A stretch of 64,000 bases of DNA. Origin: Enchytraeus crypticus. Lineage: Eukaryota > Annelida > Clitellata > Enchytraeida > Enchytraeidae. Shown one piece after another: positions 25,937-39,939 of the stretch. Location: positions 3,046,501-3,110,500 of the forward strand of contig CAJHZI010000882.1 in the NCBI GenBank assembly GCA_905160935.1. The letters are read 5' to 3'. The notes under the pieces were generated by a model, which was not told the origin of the DNA, ran no database searches, and worked only from the letters and a program-made list of their open reading frames with translations. Position 1 is the first letter of the stretch. Each line of letters opens with the position of its first letter. A program made the translations under genes and the position numbers.

Positions 25937-26540
25937 TCAATTTCTGCTTGCAATTCATCAATTGTTTAGTGATTAATCCTGCCTGTGTTATCAGTTGTCA
26001 CTGAAATCGATTTGCCAGAAGATTAATGATTTAAGTCCAGAAGCTCTCTTCCTTATGTCTAGACCGTGATATAGGGCCCTACTATTCTCGCTAAACACTT
26101 TATGAACCTGTAAAGCTTTTTTAACTACAATGGCACGGTTACACAATATAAAAAGGCAATAATAAATATGTGCCCTATGCCTAAATGATGAAAAATATAA
26201 TAAGAGCATTAAATGAAGATATGGCTTCCGGTTACTAAGAGAAAGGATATGTTAGGAGCGTGTTGAGCAACCTACACGTATGCATTTGCAAGCAAATTGT
26301 ACTAAACCAGAATTTACTTGTAATTATTAAATACATAGGATGAAGACAAATCGAGATCAGAAGAAGTGCAGTCAAATACTGAGAAAAAATATTATACGAT
26401 AGGAAACTAATATATATATATATATATATATAAATGAGTAGGCCTATTATTAAGTTATTGTGTGTCACATAAAGGTTATACGGAGTAACAAATAAGACTG
26501 TATAAAGTTCTGTATAAACAAACAAACACGCATTATAGTG

Positions 26541-26565
26541 AAACGATCAACTACGTTGATCGTTT
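26541..26565. repeat. Perfect 25-bp palindrome
   Basis: AAACGATCAAC-TAC-GTTGATCGTTT; 11-bp arms, 3-nt centre. Nearby, TTATTAATAACTGTCTTTTA occurs twice (about 26722 and 26766). Confidence 0.8.
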
Positions 26566-26799
26566 ATCTTTGTATGAAAACATATACATGTATAGCACAG
26601 CTTAGTGTGAAATATTTATGCTTTAATACTATTACTTTAAGTGTATATTATCTGATTTTACAAGCAACTCTGTGTCAGATAATTTTAGTACTTTTGAAAA
26701 CTGAACCCGACGTCTTTTATTAATTATTAATAACTGTCTTTTACATTATTATATATATATAATATAATTATTAATAACTGTCTTTTACATAATTTATTT

Positions 26800-27420
26800 A
26801 TCAGTTGTATCATCTTCATCATCTTGGGCTTTAATTTGATCCTTATAAATTAGATTTTAAAAACTATCCCATATTCTCTTGACTATTTTATCAAAACAGA
26901 TCTAAATAGCTCTCGAAGGACATATACTCGAGTGAAATATTCCAATGATTAAGTTTAACAATTCAGCAACAACACCACTTTCCGTTAGTACCGTTACTGA
27001 TTAATGTGACGTGGGATGACTGGATCACGAGGGTCATTTTTCTTCCTCATATTTTGGTTCCCGTAGGACAAGCTAACGAATTCATATCTCACATTTTCAC
27101 AAACATTCTCAAGTTGCTTTGATTGGCGCATAAGGACGATGACCTGATGTTTTGATTAAATTCATTTTTGTAACAGATGTTTAATCATATGGTATAGATA
27201 ACGAGAAATTGACAACTCTATTAATTCAAGTGATGCTTAGAGGACATTTGACAGTTTGATTGATTTCGAAAATCTAATATACTGTATAGTTAAGATTCTC
27301 ATGTTTGATAGCACAACTTACTGTATATGCTGCAATGTTTTAATGACAGCATTAACGTAATTTGGATTATATTTTAAGATATGAAATCTAATCGTTAAAA
27401 TAATAGTGCCAGTATTTTAG
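26800..27420. other. Intergenic DNA, nothing recognised
   Basis: No protein-like frame and no repeat family that I can identify. Confidence 0.5.
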
Positions 27421-27426
27421 CTAACA

Positions 27427-27558
27427 CAGGCAAAGCTAAATTTAGCGTTAGTTTCATCTCTTAAAGGATGCCAGTGACCGGAGAGCTAAGGATTTGAACC
27501 TCGCGCTTGCTGATTATCAACGAGAATCCAGCATTCTTATCACTATTTTAGCCTAGGC
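27427..27558 (-). mobile_element. tRNA-derived SINE, family B, diverged
   Basis: CTAAATTTAGCGTTAGTTTC...GCCAGTGACCGG...GATTTGAACCTCGC matches family B with many substitutions; an older copy. Confidence 0.65.
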
Positions 27559-27999
27559 TAAATTTCAATATTGGCCAGGATTTGTTGAATTCTGCTGTTG
27601 TTGTTGCTGTGCCTTGTGGGAGGCGTTAACTTAACATTTTGTTGCCGGGGGGAGGGGTATCTGTAGAGGGAGTTTCCCTGGAATAATTGACATTTGAGGC
27701 TAAAATTTATCATATGAGGCCTACATTACTGGCAGCTTAGAGATGCAAATTAAGAAAAGTTAAGTATGGGATAATTGGGATTATTGTTTGCGTTATTTGG
27801 TACTAGATCAGTCGCCGATGAACTGATGTGTTCACTGTGATTGTTAGTCTTCAAGTAACTGCTCAGTAAAAGTTGCAAAGAAAACATGGATTCAACCTCT
27901 TGGCATCCTTATTAGCAGGCAAATTCGCTACAACCTAGATCAGCTCACCTGTGGGGTCCAGTAATTAATTAATTATTATATTAGGAATTCTGGTCATTG

Positions 28000-28315
28000 A
28001 TATTTGTGCGTATGTCGCAAATTTTCAACTATCATGACCGTTGAAATGATGGCCGAGATTACTTTTAACGGCATTCGGCCAACTGCTATATTAATTATAA
28101 AGTTCTATTTTTGCCGACAATATTCATGTCATATTGGTTAAATATGTCATGAGTTTTTTTACGATGGACAAGTATTCTGGGGACCTAGGGGATTTTACTT
28201 TCAGAGCTTTCGACACTAGATCTTCCAAGGTGGTCACCCAACCATGTACTAACCGAGCCCGGTGTAGCTTAAATGTGTACAGTTGAATCGCAGATTATCC
28301 GACTACGCTAAATGT
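28000..28315 (-). mobile_element. 5S-rRNA-like SINE, copy 1
   Basis: Read on minus, 28270-28232 gives AGCTACACCGGGCTCGG then TTAGTACATGGTTGGGTGACC, close to the 5S rRNA internal promoter region (GGTTAGTACTTGGATGGG-type box C). Just upstream is a tRNA-A-box-like TTTAGCGTAGTCGG. The following ~230 bp are shared with 59494-59795. The class (SINE3, 5S-derived) is inferred from this. Confidence 0.65.
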
Positions 28316-28743
28316 CGACCCAATCGCTATCAAATTAATCGTTATTATATAAATCGATAATAAAAAGGATAAAACACATTATATTTGTGGCTTAACCTGT
28401 AGTGGGAGCTGTTATATCGCATATTTTATCGACAAGTCATTCCCACCTAGTGTCACTCATGGAATCAAATACTAAGAGGACGCTTAGGTTTTCTCTCATA
28501 ACTCTATCAATTCCGTATCATCGAAGTGAATTTAAGAAGAAAATACTGTTATAAGTTTTGATCAATAGACACAAAAGTGGTCTCTTAATATTTACTATGA
28601 TAAAAGGCGACACAACCAAGCTGACAACAAAGCTGCCAACCAAGCAGACAAAGAAGCTACGAATGACAGAGAAAACAATCTTGAAATCACGAAGGGTAAT
28701 ATAGGGGCGTGACCAGCATGAATGGTCACGTGACGAGAAGCTA

Positions 28744-31700
28744 TTAATAGCCAGCCAGCTCTGCAAAGGTTCCATCGAGCTCTTCGCTGATTCCCTTGTA
28801 CTTCTCCTTCTCGCTGAGAAGTTCGTCTGCACAACAATCATCATAATTGTATTAGTTGCACAAGCAATAAATCAATGAATCAATCAATAAATTAATGAAT
28901 GAATGAATCATTCACTCAATTAATAAATTAATTAATCAATCGTTCATTCATTCCATTAATTAAATATTTACTTAATTAATTAAGCAGTCGATTAATGAAT
29001 CAGTAAATCATTCTATCAATCATTTAATCTATCAATCAATAAATAAAGCATTTAATCAAACAGTCAATCAATCAATCAAAGGATTTTTTAAGTACGGGCT
29101 TAGAAGATCTTCTTCAGCGTTGCCTTGAGACTGGTATTTTGCAATAAAAGCCAGCTGAAAGTAATGCGAAATACAGCTATTTTCTTATGTATTCATAACA
29201 AATTTATTCAATCTGCTAAACTTTACAAATTCGAGGTCAAATTTCTGATATACTGTCAGCGTAGTAACGACAAGAAAATATCAACCTGATGCCGCATTCG
29301 GGTGATGAACCGAATATGACACTAGGTTAAGTTTCGCACTCGGTCTAGTATATAAGTATGTTTTAAATTTTTGTAGTGAAATTATTAGTTATTTCACACA
29401 ACCATGCTTATGCAAAGTACATGTATATTCCGCCATTTTGAGCTCATGCGCTAATCTCACAAATTGCAAGTGCGTTATGATTAAGATGATTTCGGTAAAA
29501 TTATACTTTTCTAATTACATTATAACATCTTTTACCATATTTTAGGACTTCATCTTTAAAGTTTTTTCGTATTCCTACTTTATAAAAATGTTAACTATCA
29601 AACAATTGAATGGTTAATAGCAACAGATTTCCTTTACAGAAAACCTGCTACTATCAATCAAATTACTGTGAATTTTAGTGAGGATCTGATTCAAAGGGTT
29701 CTTACACTCGTATGAGTCCTTCCTTAGATCATCTCATTAAAAGTAACGTTAATCAATGACATTTCTCTTAATTAATCGCACTGCATCATCGTGCCTTCAA
29801 ACTCCAAGCATTTATAATATAAAAAATAAAACCTTCCAGTCTGTCGATTTCTTTCTGTAACTTCGAGACAGCGCGCTCAGCCTCTGCAGCACGGTTCTCA
29901 GTCTGCAGACAACAAACACATGTGCATTATCACATAACACATACATGTGCATTATCACATTAAACGCACATGTGCATCATCACATAAAACGTACATGTGC
30001 AATATCACATAACACGTACATGTGCAATATCACATACCACACATGTGCATTATCACATAACACACACATATGCATTTTCACAAAACACACACACACATGT
30101 GCAATATTATATAACACACACATGTGCAATATCATATAACTTGGCAAATATATTATATATAATGAGAGGTTCCTCTATGGATAGGTAGCTTGAGGAGAAA
30201 AGCTGGTAACGCTAAGGTTAACGTCAGTTTCCTCACTCGAAAGCGATGTCAGTGACGGGCGAGCCGAGGATTTGAACTCAGCACTTACTAATCCGCGGTC
30301 GAGTATCTTAACGACTTTGACACTGGCTCCTGCCAGTGATAAGTAACCTGAAAGGTTTACACTACATAATTCTAACTACTTTTCATATACAGATATTCAA
30401 GTTATTTAAGTGTAATTCATAACATTTATTTAAACTTGATCTAAAGAAGCAGCTAAGCTAGATACTAACGTCCTTGAGACGAGCGGTTAGGTCACGAATA
30501 GTCTCTTCGTAGCTGTCCTCTCTCTGCAGAGCCTGTCAGTGAAACACAGGAAAATATTTAAAATTTATCATAAGATTTTTCGCTTGATCTGTGTTAAAAT
30601 GTCTTACTAGCGTAGGGGTAACGTCATAAAGTTTTAAATGACAGATCCTGTGGTGTATTGAACCCTCGTGAGTTCGAATCCCAACCGCGCTGATCTGAGA
30701 GTAAAATCTCGGACATTCACTGGACTGCTTACACGGAAAATGGTCTAAATTGCCTAACGGTTTAAACATGAGGTATTAAAAGTCATAGATATCAACACAG
30801 TTGATCATTTCACTATAATGCTTGTTTGCGTTTTTAAAAGATATTTTGAGAGCACAGATCTGTTGACCTAATAGGATTATACTGTTATTGTCGACGAAAA
30901 GTACATACACTAGTAGCTACTTATCATTTTGAAAGAGAAAGTGTTTACTGTCAGATATGATTCAACTGAAGTTCTAAGTAATGGTCGAAGAGAAATTCCA
31001 TGCACAAATGTCGACAAAGGCGAATTTAAATGACTGAAGTCTCAGACTCTTCGTTTGCGCACTTGATGTGCCCCGTCTATGTGCCCCGTCTATGTGCCCC
31101 GTCTACGAGAACACATGCAGGTCTTATTTTTACATTTTGAGCAGGGTCTTCCTGTCTTAATATTTTACTAGAGAAGCATAGGAAAGTTTTATTTTTTTAA
31201 ATTTATAGCAATGATATTTGCTTAGTTCGATGTTTTACGCACACTGCTGTGTATCACAACGCAATGGAGAGAGAGAACACAAATTTCCACTGGATAATAG
31301 GCTGATAAAACGTTGTATAGTGGCTAGTTTAGTTGAAATCCTTAATGTCTAGCATATATTTCGCTGAAATTAATGAAAGTATATCGCTTGTATAGATAAT
31401 TGATTAGATTATATTTGAATTATGATATTTTTTGCGAGATAGTAAGTTGAAAATCAGAGTTAATAATTATTCAAATTAGTATCGATGTTTAATATTTTAA
31501 ACTTCGTTGTTTAACTAAATACGTAAATTTCGCCTTTTTCCTTCAGTGTGTGAGTGTAAGCAGTTAGTTGGATATTTTAACTAAATTAATCCATTTTAAC
31601 ATATTTTACCCCTTAACTCGACATATATTAATTACCTAAGTTTTACTATATAGTCTTTTATCTATACAGATACATATATTTAAATTCAACAGATTGAAGA

Positions 31701-34700
31701 CATGATCAAGTGACGCAATATAAAGGCAGTCATCTTATGAAACTATTTTTATTTCGATAGCAATTCACTATTTATATTGAATGCGTTCACATTATTGTTG
31801 AATGTAATTAATATCTCAGACAACTTTAAAATATAACTTAATACAGTGCAATACATTTTATTAAAGAGACCCATCCCAACGTAAACAAGGAGCTGGAATA
31901 AGAACGCAATTGTTTCATGGCACATAACTCATTCCATATATTTCTATCCTCCGCTTTTCTTTTAATATCCATAAATAAGAATTAGGTATCAAATCCTCCA
32001 GCATCTCAAGTCTCGGTCTTTCTATAATACTTAAGCGAATTACCACTTCGCTAAACTCAAATTCCAGCAAAACGTTCAGTTCGACTAGAATAATAAAGAA
32101 TAGTTTTTTAAGTCAAGCTAACTCGAACAAGGAGATTATCAATTTGTTACGCTTACGAAAGCATTATGGCTTAGCGCTTTATTGAATAGATCATGTAGGC
32201 AGCATTACGTCATAGCGTTTTATTATTGGATAAATAATGTAGGCAGCATAACGATAGAGCGTTTAATTATTAGATAGATCATATAGGCAGCATTAAGGAC
32301 AGATCAGTAGGCAGCATTACAGCATAGCGCTTCATTGCATAAGTCTTGTAGGCATCATTGAGACATAGCGCTGTATTATATATATCTTGTACATTTTGAT
32401 TTGTAATCACAGTAAGCTTAATCCATACTTCTTGCTCTGACTGCTCCAGTGTCTTCATGTTTGTACCCACGACCTTCAGCTCCTCCTCCAACTCAAGAAT
32501 CTTCCTGTAATCATCATGTATGACACTTGTCAATGAAGGTCAATTGTATGGTCAATTTTTAAGGACAATTCCTAAGGCCATTTCTTAAGGTCAATGTCAA
32601 TTCCTAAGATCAATTCGTAAGGTCAATTAAATAACAGATTTAAGGCAAAATAATCATTTTTATCAATGTCAAGCAGCGTATTGGATTTTCGTACAATACA
32701 ATAGTCTTACGTAAATAAATAGCATTGTATTTAATATCTGATTGATAAATATCAGAATAGGGCTGACAGTGGCCAATGTTATTACAAGTGGTACAGTGAT
32801 GGTTTCTAGTAATCATTCTGTAGAGAAATCAATGGTAATCCTCATAGTTCAGCCTCTGTTAACATAATTCATGTAGAAATTGTATACGAACTTTTTCTGA
32901 CAGTTAAGATGAAATGATACCAAGAAGATTAAATTTCGTAAAAATGATAGCGAAAGGATTTATTCAGAATTGACAACTAATTTAAGCTTTACGTTATGCC
33001 GTGATAGCTATATCTAAGCAATTATTACAAAGTTTTAAATGAAGCTAAAGCTGGTAATTCAAATCTATTAATAACATAGTAAAATATAATATATAATATA
33101 ATATAATAATTTATTACTGTAGTATTGTAATGAGTATTTCCTAACTTTGTACATGTATGTTTGGTTTATTTTGATTTACATGTATGTTTCGCTGCCTGTA
33201 TTTGTTGAATAAAGATTATATAGAAATAATTGCCATATGTCAATATAAAACTATCTTTATTAATTACATGTACTGTCATGTGTATACCTACTTGTATTGA
33301 GTCCGAGTTGCTGAAGAATAGATAAACCGTAGACTACACGTGTCGCACAAGTACTAAGATCTAAACCAACGTCAGAAAGGTCATTCGGTTGGTGAGCGTC
33401 TAGGCTCTATACATTTTTGTTCAATTTAAAAATTACTACAAAAATGTCTCTAACAAACGGAAGAGTTTATCCATACCCTAGTTAAACCACGATTCAGTGA
33501 AGATGATGTTGATGATGAAGATGATGTTGATGATGATGATGATGATGATGATAATGATGATGATGACTGTTATTTGTATACATACGACTCAGCGGCTTCC
33601 AGTCGACTCTCGAAGCTCTCCAGTGTTACCTCAGCGATAGCCAGTTTACGAGCAGCCTGAGCAACAACAAATACGTTGTTTATCATTTATATTATTACCT
33701 TACAATCATTATTATTATCTTACTATCAATCAACTATATGATTAGTTTTACTCATCGCCATCTTCTTTTAAATCCTAGTTTAATTGGGGTCGGGATACGA
33801 ATAGACCGTCTCCAATCCTCTCTGTCCCACACCATATCATCATTCAATCCCCTATATATTATTACTTTTACATATAATTTGCTGTATTTAATGTATCATA
33901 CACAATTAGAAATTTGTATCACTGCCTACCAATTTACATACCAAAATCACTTACGGGAATCATTTAAAATAAATGACATAATAGCTTCATTACTACCTTG
34001 ACCAAAACCCTTTGACAATTCTTCTTACATTTAAAATTATGGTTTCTTCGGCAATTTCTTAAAATTTCATTAAGTTTATCAGATACATCTTAGGCGTCTC
34101 ATAAGACATCTACAATATTCGTTTCAGCAATTCTCAGGCGACCCGGGTACAACATGGACAAAACATTATCGTCAACATCATCATCATCATCATCAACATC
34201 ATCTTCCCTTTAATCCAAATTTAACTAAGGCCAGGATACGAATAGACCTTCACGATTCCTCTTTGTCTCATATCATATCATGAACAAAACCTGCTACATT
34301 AACGAAAAATAAAATTAAAGATAATTTATCAGCTAATAACTTGAAGAGACCTCATCGTATTTGCGGTCGGCATCCTCAGCGATGTATTTGGCTTCTTTAA
34401 GCTGAGTCTCGAGAAACGTAACTCTCTCGTCATTCGATAAACTCTGACTCTCTAGAGCTTTACGGTTCCTAGTCAATAAATCAGTCAACTTAATCCCTTA
34501 ATGAAAGAAAGAATAAATCTATCAAGCAATCAGTCAATCAATCAAAGCATCAATTAATCAAACGATCGATGGATCATTCTTTCTTTCTTTCTTTCTTACA
34601 TTCATTCATTCATTCATTTAATCATTCGCTCGTTCATTCATTCGTTCGTACGTTCTTTCGTTTGTTCGTACGTTCTTTGGTTCGTTCATTCATTCATTCA

Positions 34701-37700
34701 GTTATTCATTCGATTAATAAATCAATCAGTCAATCAATCAATTCTTCCACGAATAGCTATTTCGCTAAAGTTTTTGTGTCCGCATTTCGTAATTAATTGT
34801 TTTACTTATTTCTGAGGCAATATTTAGACGTAGTTCTTGTTCAAGAGCATGAGGCTAAGCTGATAGCATGTCGGTACGATACCACGCTGTTAATCAGCAG
34901 GTTCAGGGCTAAAATCCAATACTCACACCGTTACAACTATGATCCAGTAACAGGAAACTGACGCTAAGCTGAGCTTTAGCCTTTCAGCCTTTAACAGTTA
35001 ATTTGTTGCCAAGAGATTAAAGAGTTTGTGAACTATCTCACTCACTTTTCGCTCTCCTCGGCGTGTTTGGAAGCCTCTTCGAGTTTCTCTGATGTGGAGG
35101 TGAGTCGAGTGGACGTCTGATCGTAGTCGACCTCGAGCAGGGCGATCCTTCTCGTTAGGGCGCCGACCTCCTCTTCCGCCTGCAGGTCCAATACAACAAT
35201 TCCTACATTACCATCGAATATATCTCTTCCCTTGTTCATGGTCTCTCATAGTACCTAAATGCAAGTCTATATCTTGCCTTCATTCGCAAGCAGGGCACTA
35301 TTGTTCATTAATATTTTATTAGAAATAAATCAAACAAACTGATTTTAATTTAATTTATCAGCGTTACAGTCGAACTAAAATAATTTGAAGCAGAATTCTT
35401 GAGGTTCAATTTTAACACTCTATGAAATTGTATACATATTGTATTACTTTTTCTGCTTACAAATCTAAGCAACGTATTCTAAAACTTGCGTGTAATTAAC
35501 CTATTGTATTAAATTAAAACAGTGAACTTTAAATCGACTTGTACTATCAATACTTACGTTGCTTAGTTGTTTCTCTGTTGCCTCTAGTTTTGTTGTTGCC
35601 TCAGCGAGTTGTGTCTGGGCTGTGTCCAACTCTCCCTCGAGGTTCTGAATGTTCTTCTGCAGGTTCTGGATCTCCTCTTCTTGCTGAAAGTTAATACAAC
35701 TAGCTAGTTACAGTGTATGATGAGCTGTGTAGTGCAGTACAGTGTGGTGCAGCTTAGAGCAGTGCAGTGCAGCTTAGTGCAGTGCAGTGCAATGTTGTGC
35801 AGTTTAATGCAATGTTGTACAGTGTAGTGCAGTGCAGTGTTGTGCAGTTTAGTGCAGTGTTGTGCAGTTTAGTACAGTGTTGTGCAGTTTAGTACAGTGT
35901 TGTGCAGTTTAGTACAGTGTTGTGCAGTTTAGTACAGTGTTGTGCAGTTTAGTGCAGTTTAGTGCAGTGTTCTGCATTTTAGTGCAGTGTTGTGCAGTTT
36001 AGTGCAGTTTAGTGCAGTTTAGTGCAGTTTAGTGCAGTGTTGTGCAGTTTAGTGCAGTTTAGTGCAGTTTAGTGCAGTTTAGTGCAGTGTAGAGCAGTTT
36101 AGTGCAGTGCTGTGCAGTTTAGTGCAGTGTTGTGCAATTTAGTGCAGTGCAGTGTTGTGCAATTTAGTACAGTGTTGTGCAGTGCAGTGCAGTGTTGTGC
36201 AGTTTAGTGCAATGCTGTGCAATGTAATGCTGTGTAGTTCAGTGCTGTGCAGTGCTGTGCAAAAGGCTTGAACATTGTGCAACGCATTGGATTGTATTTG
36301 ATAGTAGAATTATGATTGCAGCAGTATATTATTATGCATAGCTTAGTAGTCTACTTAATTACAATGCAAATAGCGCAATGCATTTGTGCTACAGTGAGAT
36401 AAAAATGTAGAGAAGTGCATTGCAATTCAGCTCCTTACAGTGTCATAAACATTCAGTGGAAACAGGGTAAATAGGATAGTGTTCTCAGGCAATGACCCCT
36501 CTGCCCATAAATGTTAATCGAAGCTGAGGAAGGTATAGGGGCCCAACTTTTCATAAGCAGAATCCTCCACGAAAATGGTATATAATAAAAAGAATGTGTA
36601 TTGCTAAATGATTTCAAGTTCCACTCATATGTAGACATGAAGAGGAAAAGGAAAGCTAGAGAAGAGTGCGGGTGTTATATACCATGGACCTGCCAGTAGG
36701 TAGTGTACTAAGAGAGAGAGAAACATGCAGCGAAGTGCATTACAATTCAATACAGTAAAGTATGGTGTAATATACTAAATGTTAAAATGTCATTGTGTTT
36801 CTGAAGAAAAATCTTGCTAGGGTTCTTCAAAATTCGTCCCCCCGTTCCCTCTCTGATCGATAAAAGCTCTGTACTTCAACAACAGACGTAAATTATTTTA
36901 AGAAAAGTCTTTGATGTCCTTCTGTTAAAGTCCATTCGTTGAAACTCATTTAACGATTTAGTTCTGGATTAACTGCTAACTTGTTTGAATTTCTTGAACC
37001 GGCCAGTGTTGTTTTCTTTCCCGCATTTATCAAAGTCTACTATTTTTATATACAGCCACAGCTCTCTGCGTAATCCTGGATAGCTGCTGCCAATAAATAA
37101 TCATTATCCAGATACAGCCACCAGTCAAAAGTTTTATCGCTCAACTCAGGCAGCTGCAGCTGTAGGCAGAGGCAACGCTACGCAGCTGTAGCTCTTGGCA
37201 GCTCTAGCTGCTCTTCGTAGATAATATCGGCGATAAGGAACCGTATTCATCTCAGTAGACAGTATCAAATTAATATAAGAGCAGCGGAGGGTCAGGGAGC
37301 ATGCTAATTGGTTAAGATTGCACAACAAGCCTTTAAGGTATTATATTGAAACTATCATATAGAGACAGCATTGCTTGTCATTTACATGTTGGATCAATCA
37401 ATAATACATGTAATCCGGATACTATGACTGCATATTTCTGCATTCCATTATGCACAAATTAGAAGTTCTTTTTGTAAATTTAAGTCATTTCAAAAATTTA
37501 AATTGTCTCACAACTGTTATGTAATTTTTACAGTACAGCTGCAACTCCGATAAGATCGGCTATGTTTTCAGTTTGTTTGCTATGGCATAGCTGCTACTGA
37601 GATTATGCTCGTAGCAGCTGTTTCTATTGCCCTAAGAGATTAGAAACAACAAGTGGAAGCTGCTGGGTTATAACTTACAGCTGGAACAATACACCGAAGA

Positions 37701-39939
37701 AATTAGAATAACAAGAAAGCTACACTGCCGCCAACAGCTGTAATGGATGGATAAACGAGATTTCACAGGACCTCTGCATGCAACTGACTATGCAAATAGT
37801 TGAACACAGTACAATTCCTCCTGGCAGGAGGAAATGTATAATATTCAAAGTCCTGGTCTTCTTCTTACTTCATGTCCCATCCGACACTACTGTGCATTTT
37901 CAATTGTCTAGTGAAAAATAAAGAAAATTTTTAAATAAGGTTATTTATACATCACATTTTGCTAAATCAATTTAAACTTATTGTCCTCGGTAGATTAATC
38001 TACTGCTACTGCTACAAGAAGTTAGGAAAATATAATTAAAGAAAATTAGAAAAGCGAGAAGTATAGAGTCAATGAAGTAAAATGTACATGTATAATTGCC
38101 TCTCTGCTGGAACTTCATGCGCTACTTGCAGAAATATATTTTTATATATTGATTTTAAAACAAAGTTGTCAGTATTGTTCAAGATTTATGGTTCCGTTCA
38201 ACATCCCAAGACAAATTATATGTTTTCATTAAAAGACGATTGTAAAGAAGAGTGGGTCTCGTATAAAATATCTCTCAGTTCTCAGTAGCAGACCTGTGGC
38301 CTATGACTTCCATTTACTGCTACCCTCTGCTTTTCTTTTTATTTCCACGTATAAATACATTTATACTCTATCAAATCATCTAATATTCAAAGTCCGGGTC
38401 TTCCTCTTGCGTTTTTCTGCATATTACTTCCTTACATGTATCACCTCCTTCAGCAAATTAGTTCCTTTTACAATATTTCCTATCTGTCTCTTCTTTATGC
38501 AGTTATCAATTGTTTAGTGAACGTTTAGGAAAATGTCGAATGTATCATTTTTCTTCGCGACTGTTTGAATGCGTAAGCCTATTTTACTGGTACAGTCTGA
38601 AAAATGAATAAAATATATGCGCTTATATTATATTGAGCTGTTTTTGCTGTGTGAAACGTGATGTGCAAGAAAATTGAATTCACTTGATCTTTGCAAAATA
38701 GTGTAAAAATCGTGATTTAATTTGCAACATGGGCCCTATTATCATTTTTCCAACAGGCAACGCCATTATCTAATCTTTTAATATTAGGTCTATCGATGAT
38801 TAATTATAGGACATTGGTTGCAAATTGCAAAACTGCGCAAGATAAAAAAATCTATCTGTTTTTATAAATTTAGAAATATTGGTCTAGATTTTTAATTCTT
38901 TGCAGTAATTCTACATTCAACGGCAAATGAATACAGCCTTTCAATTTACACTAAACGTGTTATCTTATGGCGATCAATTTCTTATTGAGTAAAGGAGGAC
39001 TACGTAAATTAAATTCAATATTAAACTGATTGAAATAATATAGAATGTGTACAATTTTCTTGCAGAAATCACGTCAAAGAAGCAATTTTCAGAAGGAATG
39101 ACGCTAAGAGCATATAGCTTTTCAACATTTAACATTAGAACATTTCTGTTATTAAGCGCTTGACTTTTAATTACATTGAAAGAATTGCAAAATATCCCAT
39201 GTGCTCTCGTACTAATCAAGGTACATTTAGATGAAATATATGCTCCAAAATTGAGTACTTTATTTTCCGTTATTGATTCTCGTGTAGGTTTATATCTAAT
39301 GGAACGCCATATAATATTTCCAAAAGCACCGCTGAACTAAACCGAAAACACGATATCAAAAAATTAATAAATATTAGGGAATAAAAATAATGTGTTTATT
39401 AGCGGTACATAACTAATAGAAAAAACTGTCGATTAATATTTGACTGATTGCCCATCAATTTCCCCACTGGAATTTTTTCCATTTTCAATAAATCTTTGTG
39501 TTCAATAAGTGAAACCCTTGAAGAAAAATATTCTTTGCATATCTTTGTAATTCGGATAAGTTAAATTAGCACATTGTCAAGATATGAAGCAGCCGATGCA
39601 TGCAACTACTCAGTTTTTGACCATTAGAATTGTGGGAAAACATATTTGAAACCCTACAAAGAATTTCTAGCAAGAAATGTGGCATTTAAAGTCGATTTGA
39701 AACCCTAAATATTCAAATCGACAGTACCGAGTGACGAATAGATACAACAATTGAGGACAAATAGAAGTGTCATAGTACAAGATAAAATATTGGTAACTTG
39801 TTTGACAAACCTTTTCGTTCAGTGATTTCTGTTCAGAACATTTCTGTTCGAGTTGTTCTGCTTTATCGAGGGCTTGGTTCTTCTCACCCTGCATCGCCTG
39901 CATCTTCTTCTTTATAGCGTCCATAGTGTTCGTCGCCAT
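28744..39939 (-). CDS. Tropomyosin; join of 9 exons, 289 aa
   Basis: Complement join 39811-39939, 35558-35683, 35046-35179, 34351-34468, 33586-33656, 32429-32504, 30470-30532, 29833-29902, 28744-28826; total 870 nt including TAA. The protein is one continuous alpha-helical coiled coil with heptad Leu/Ala/Lys pattern, starting [16 protein letters not shown] and ending [12 protein letters not shown]. Counted from the second Met it is 284 residues, the standard length of seven-actin-spanning tropomyosin. Role (family knowledge): dimer that polymerises head to tail along actin filaments and, with troponin, gates myosin access in muscle. Exon lengths 129, 126, 134, 118, 71, 76, 63, 70 and 83 reproduce the phases and positions of the vertebrate 9-exon gene. 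No second copy of exons 1, 2, 6 or 9 was recognised, so one isoform is visible. Introns hold SINEs, LINE tails and minisatellites. Confidence 0.97.
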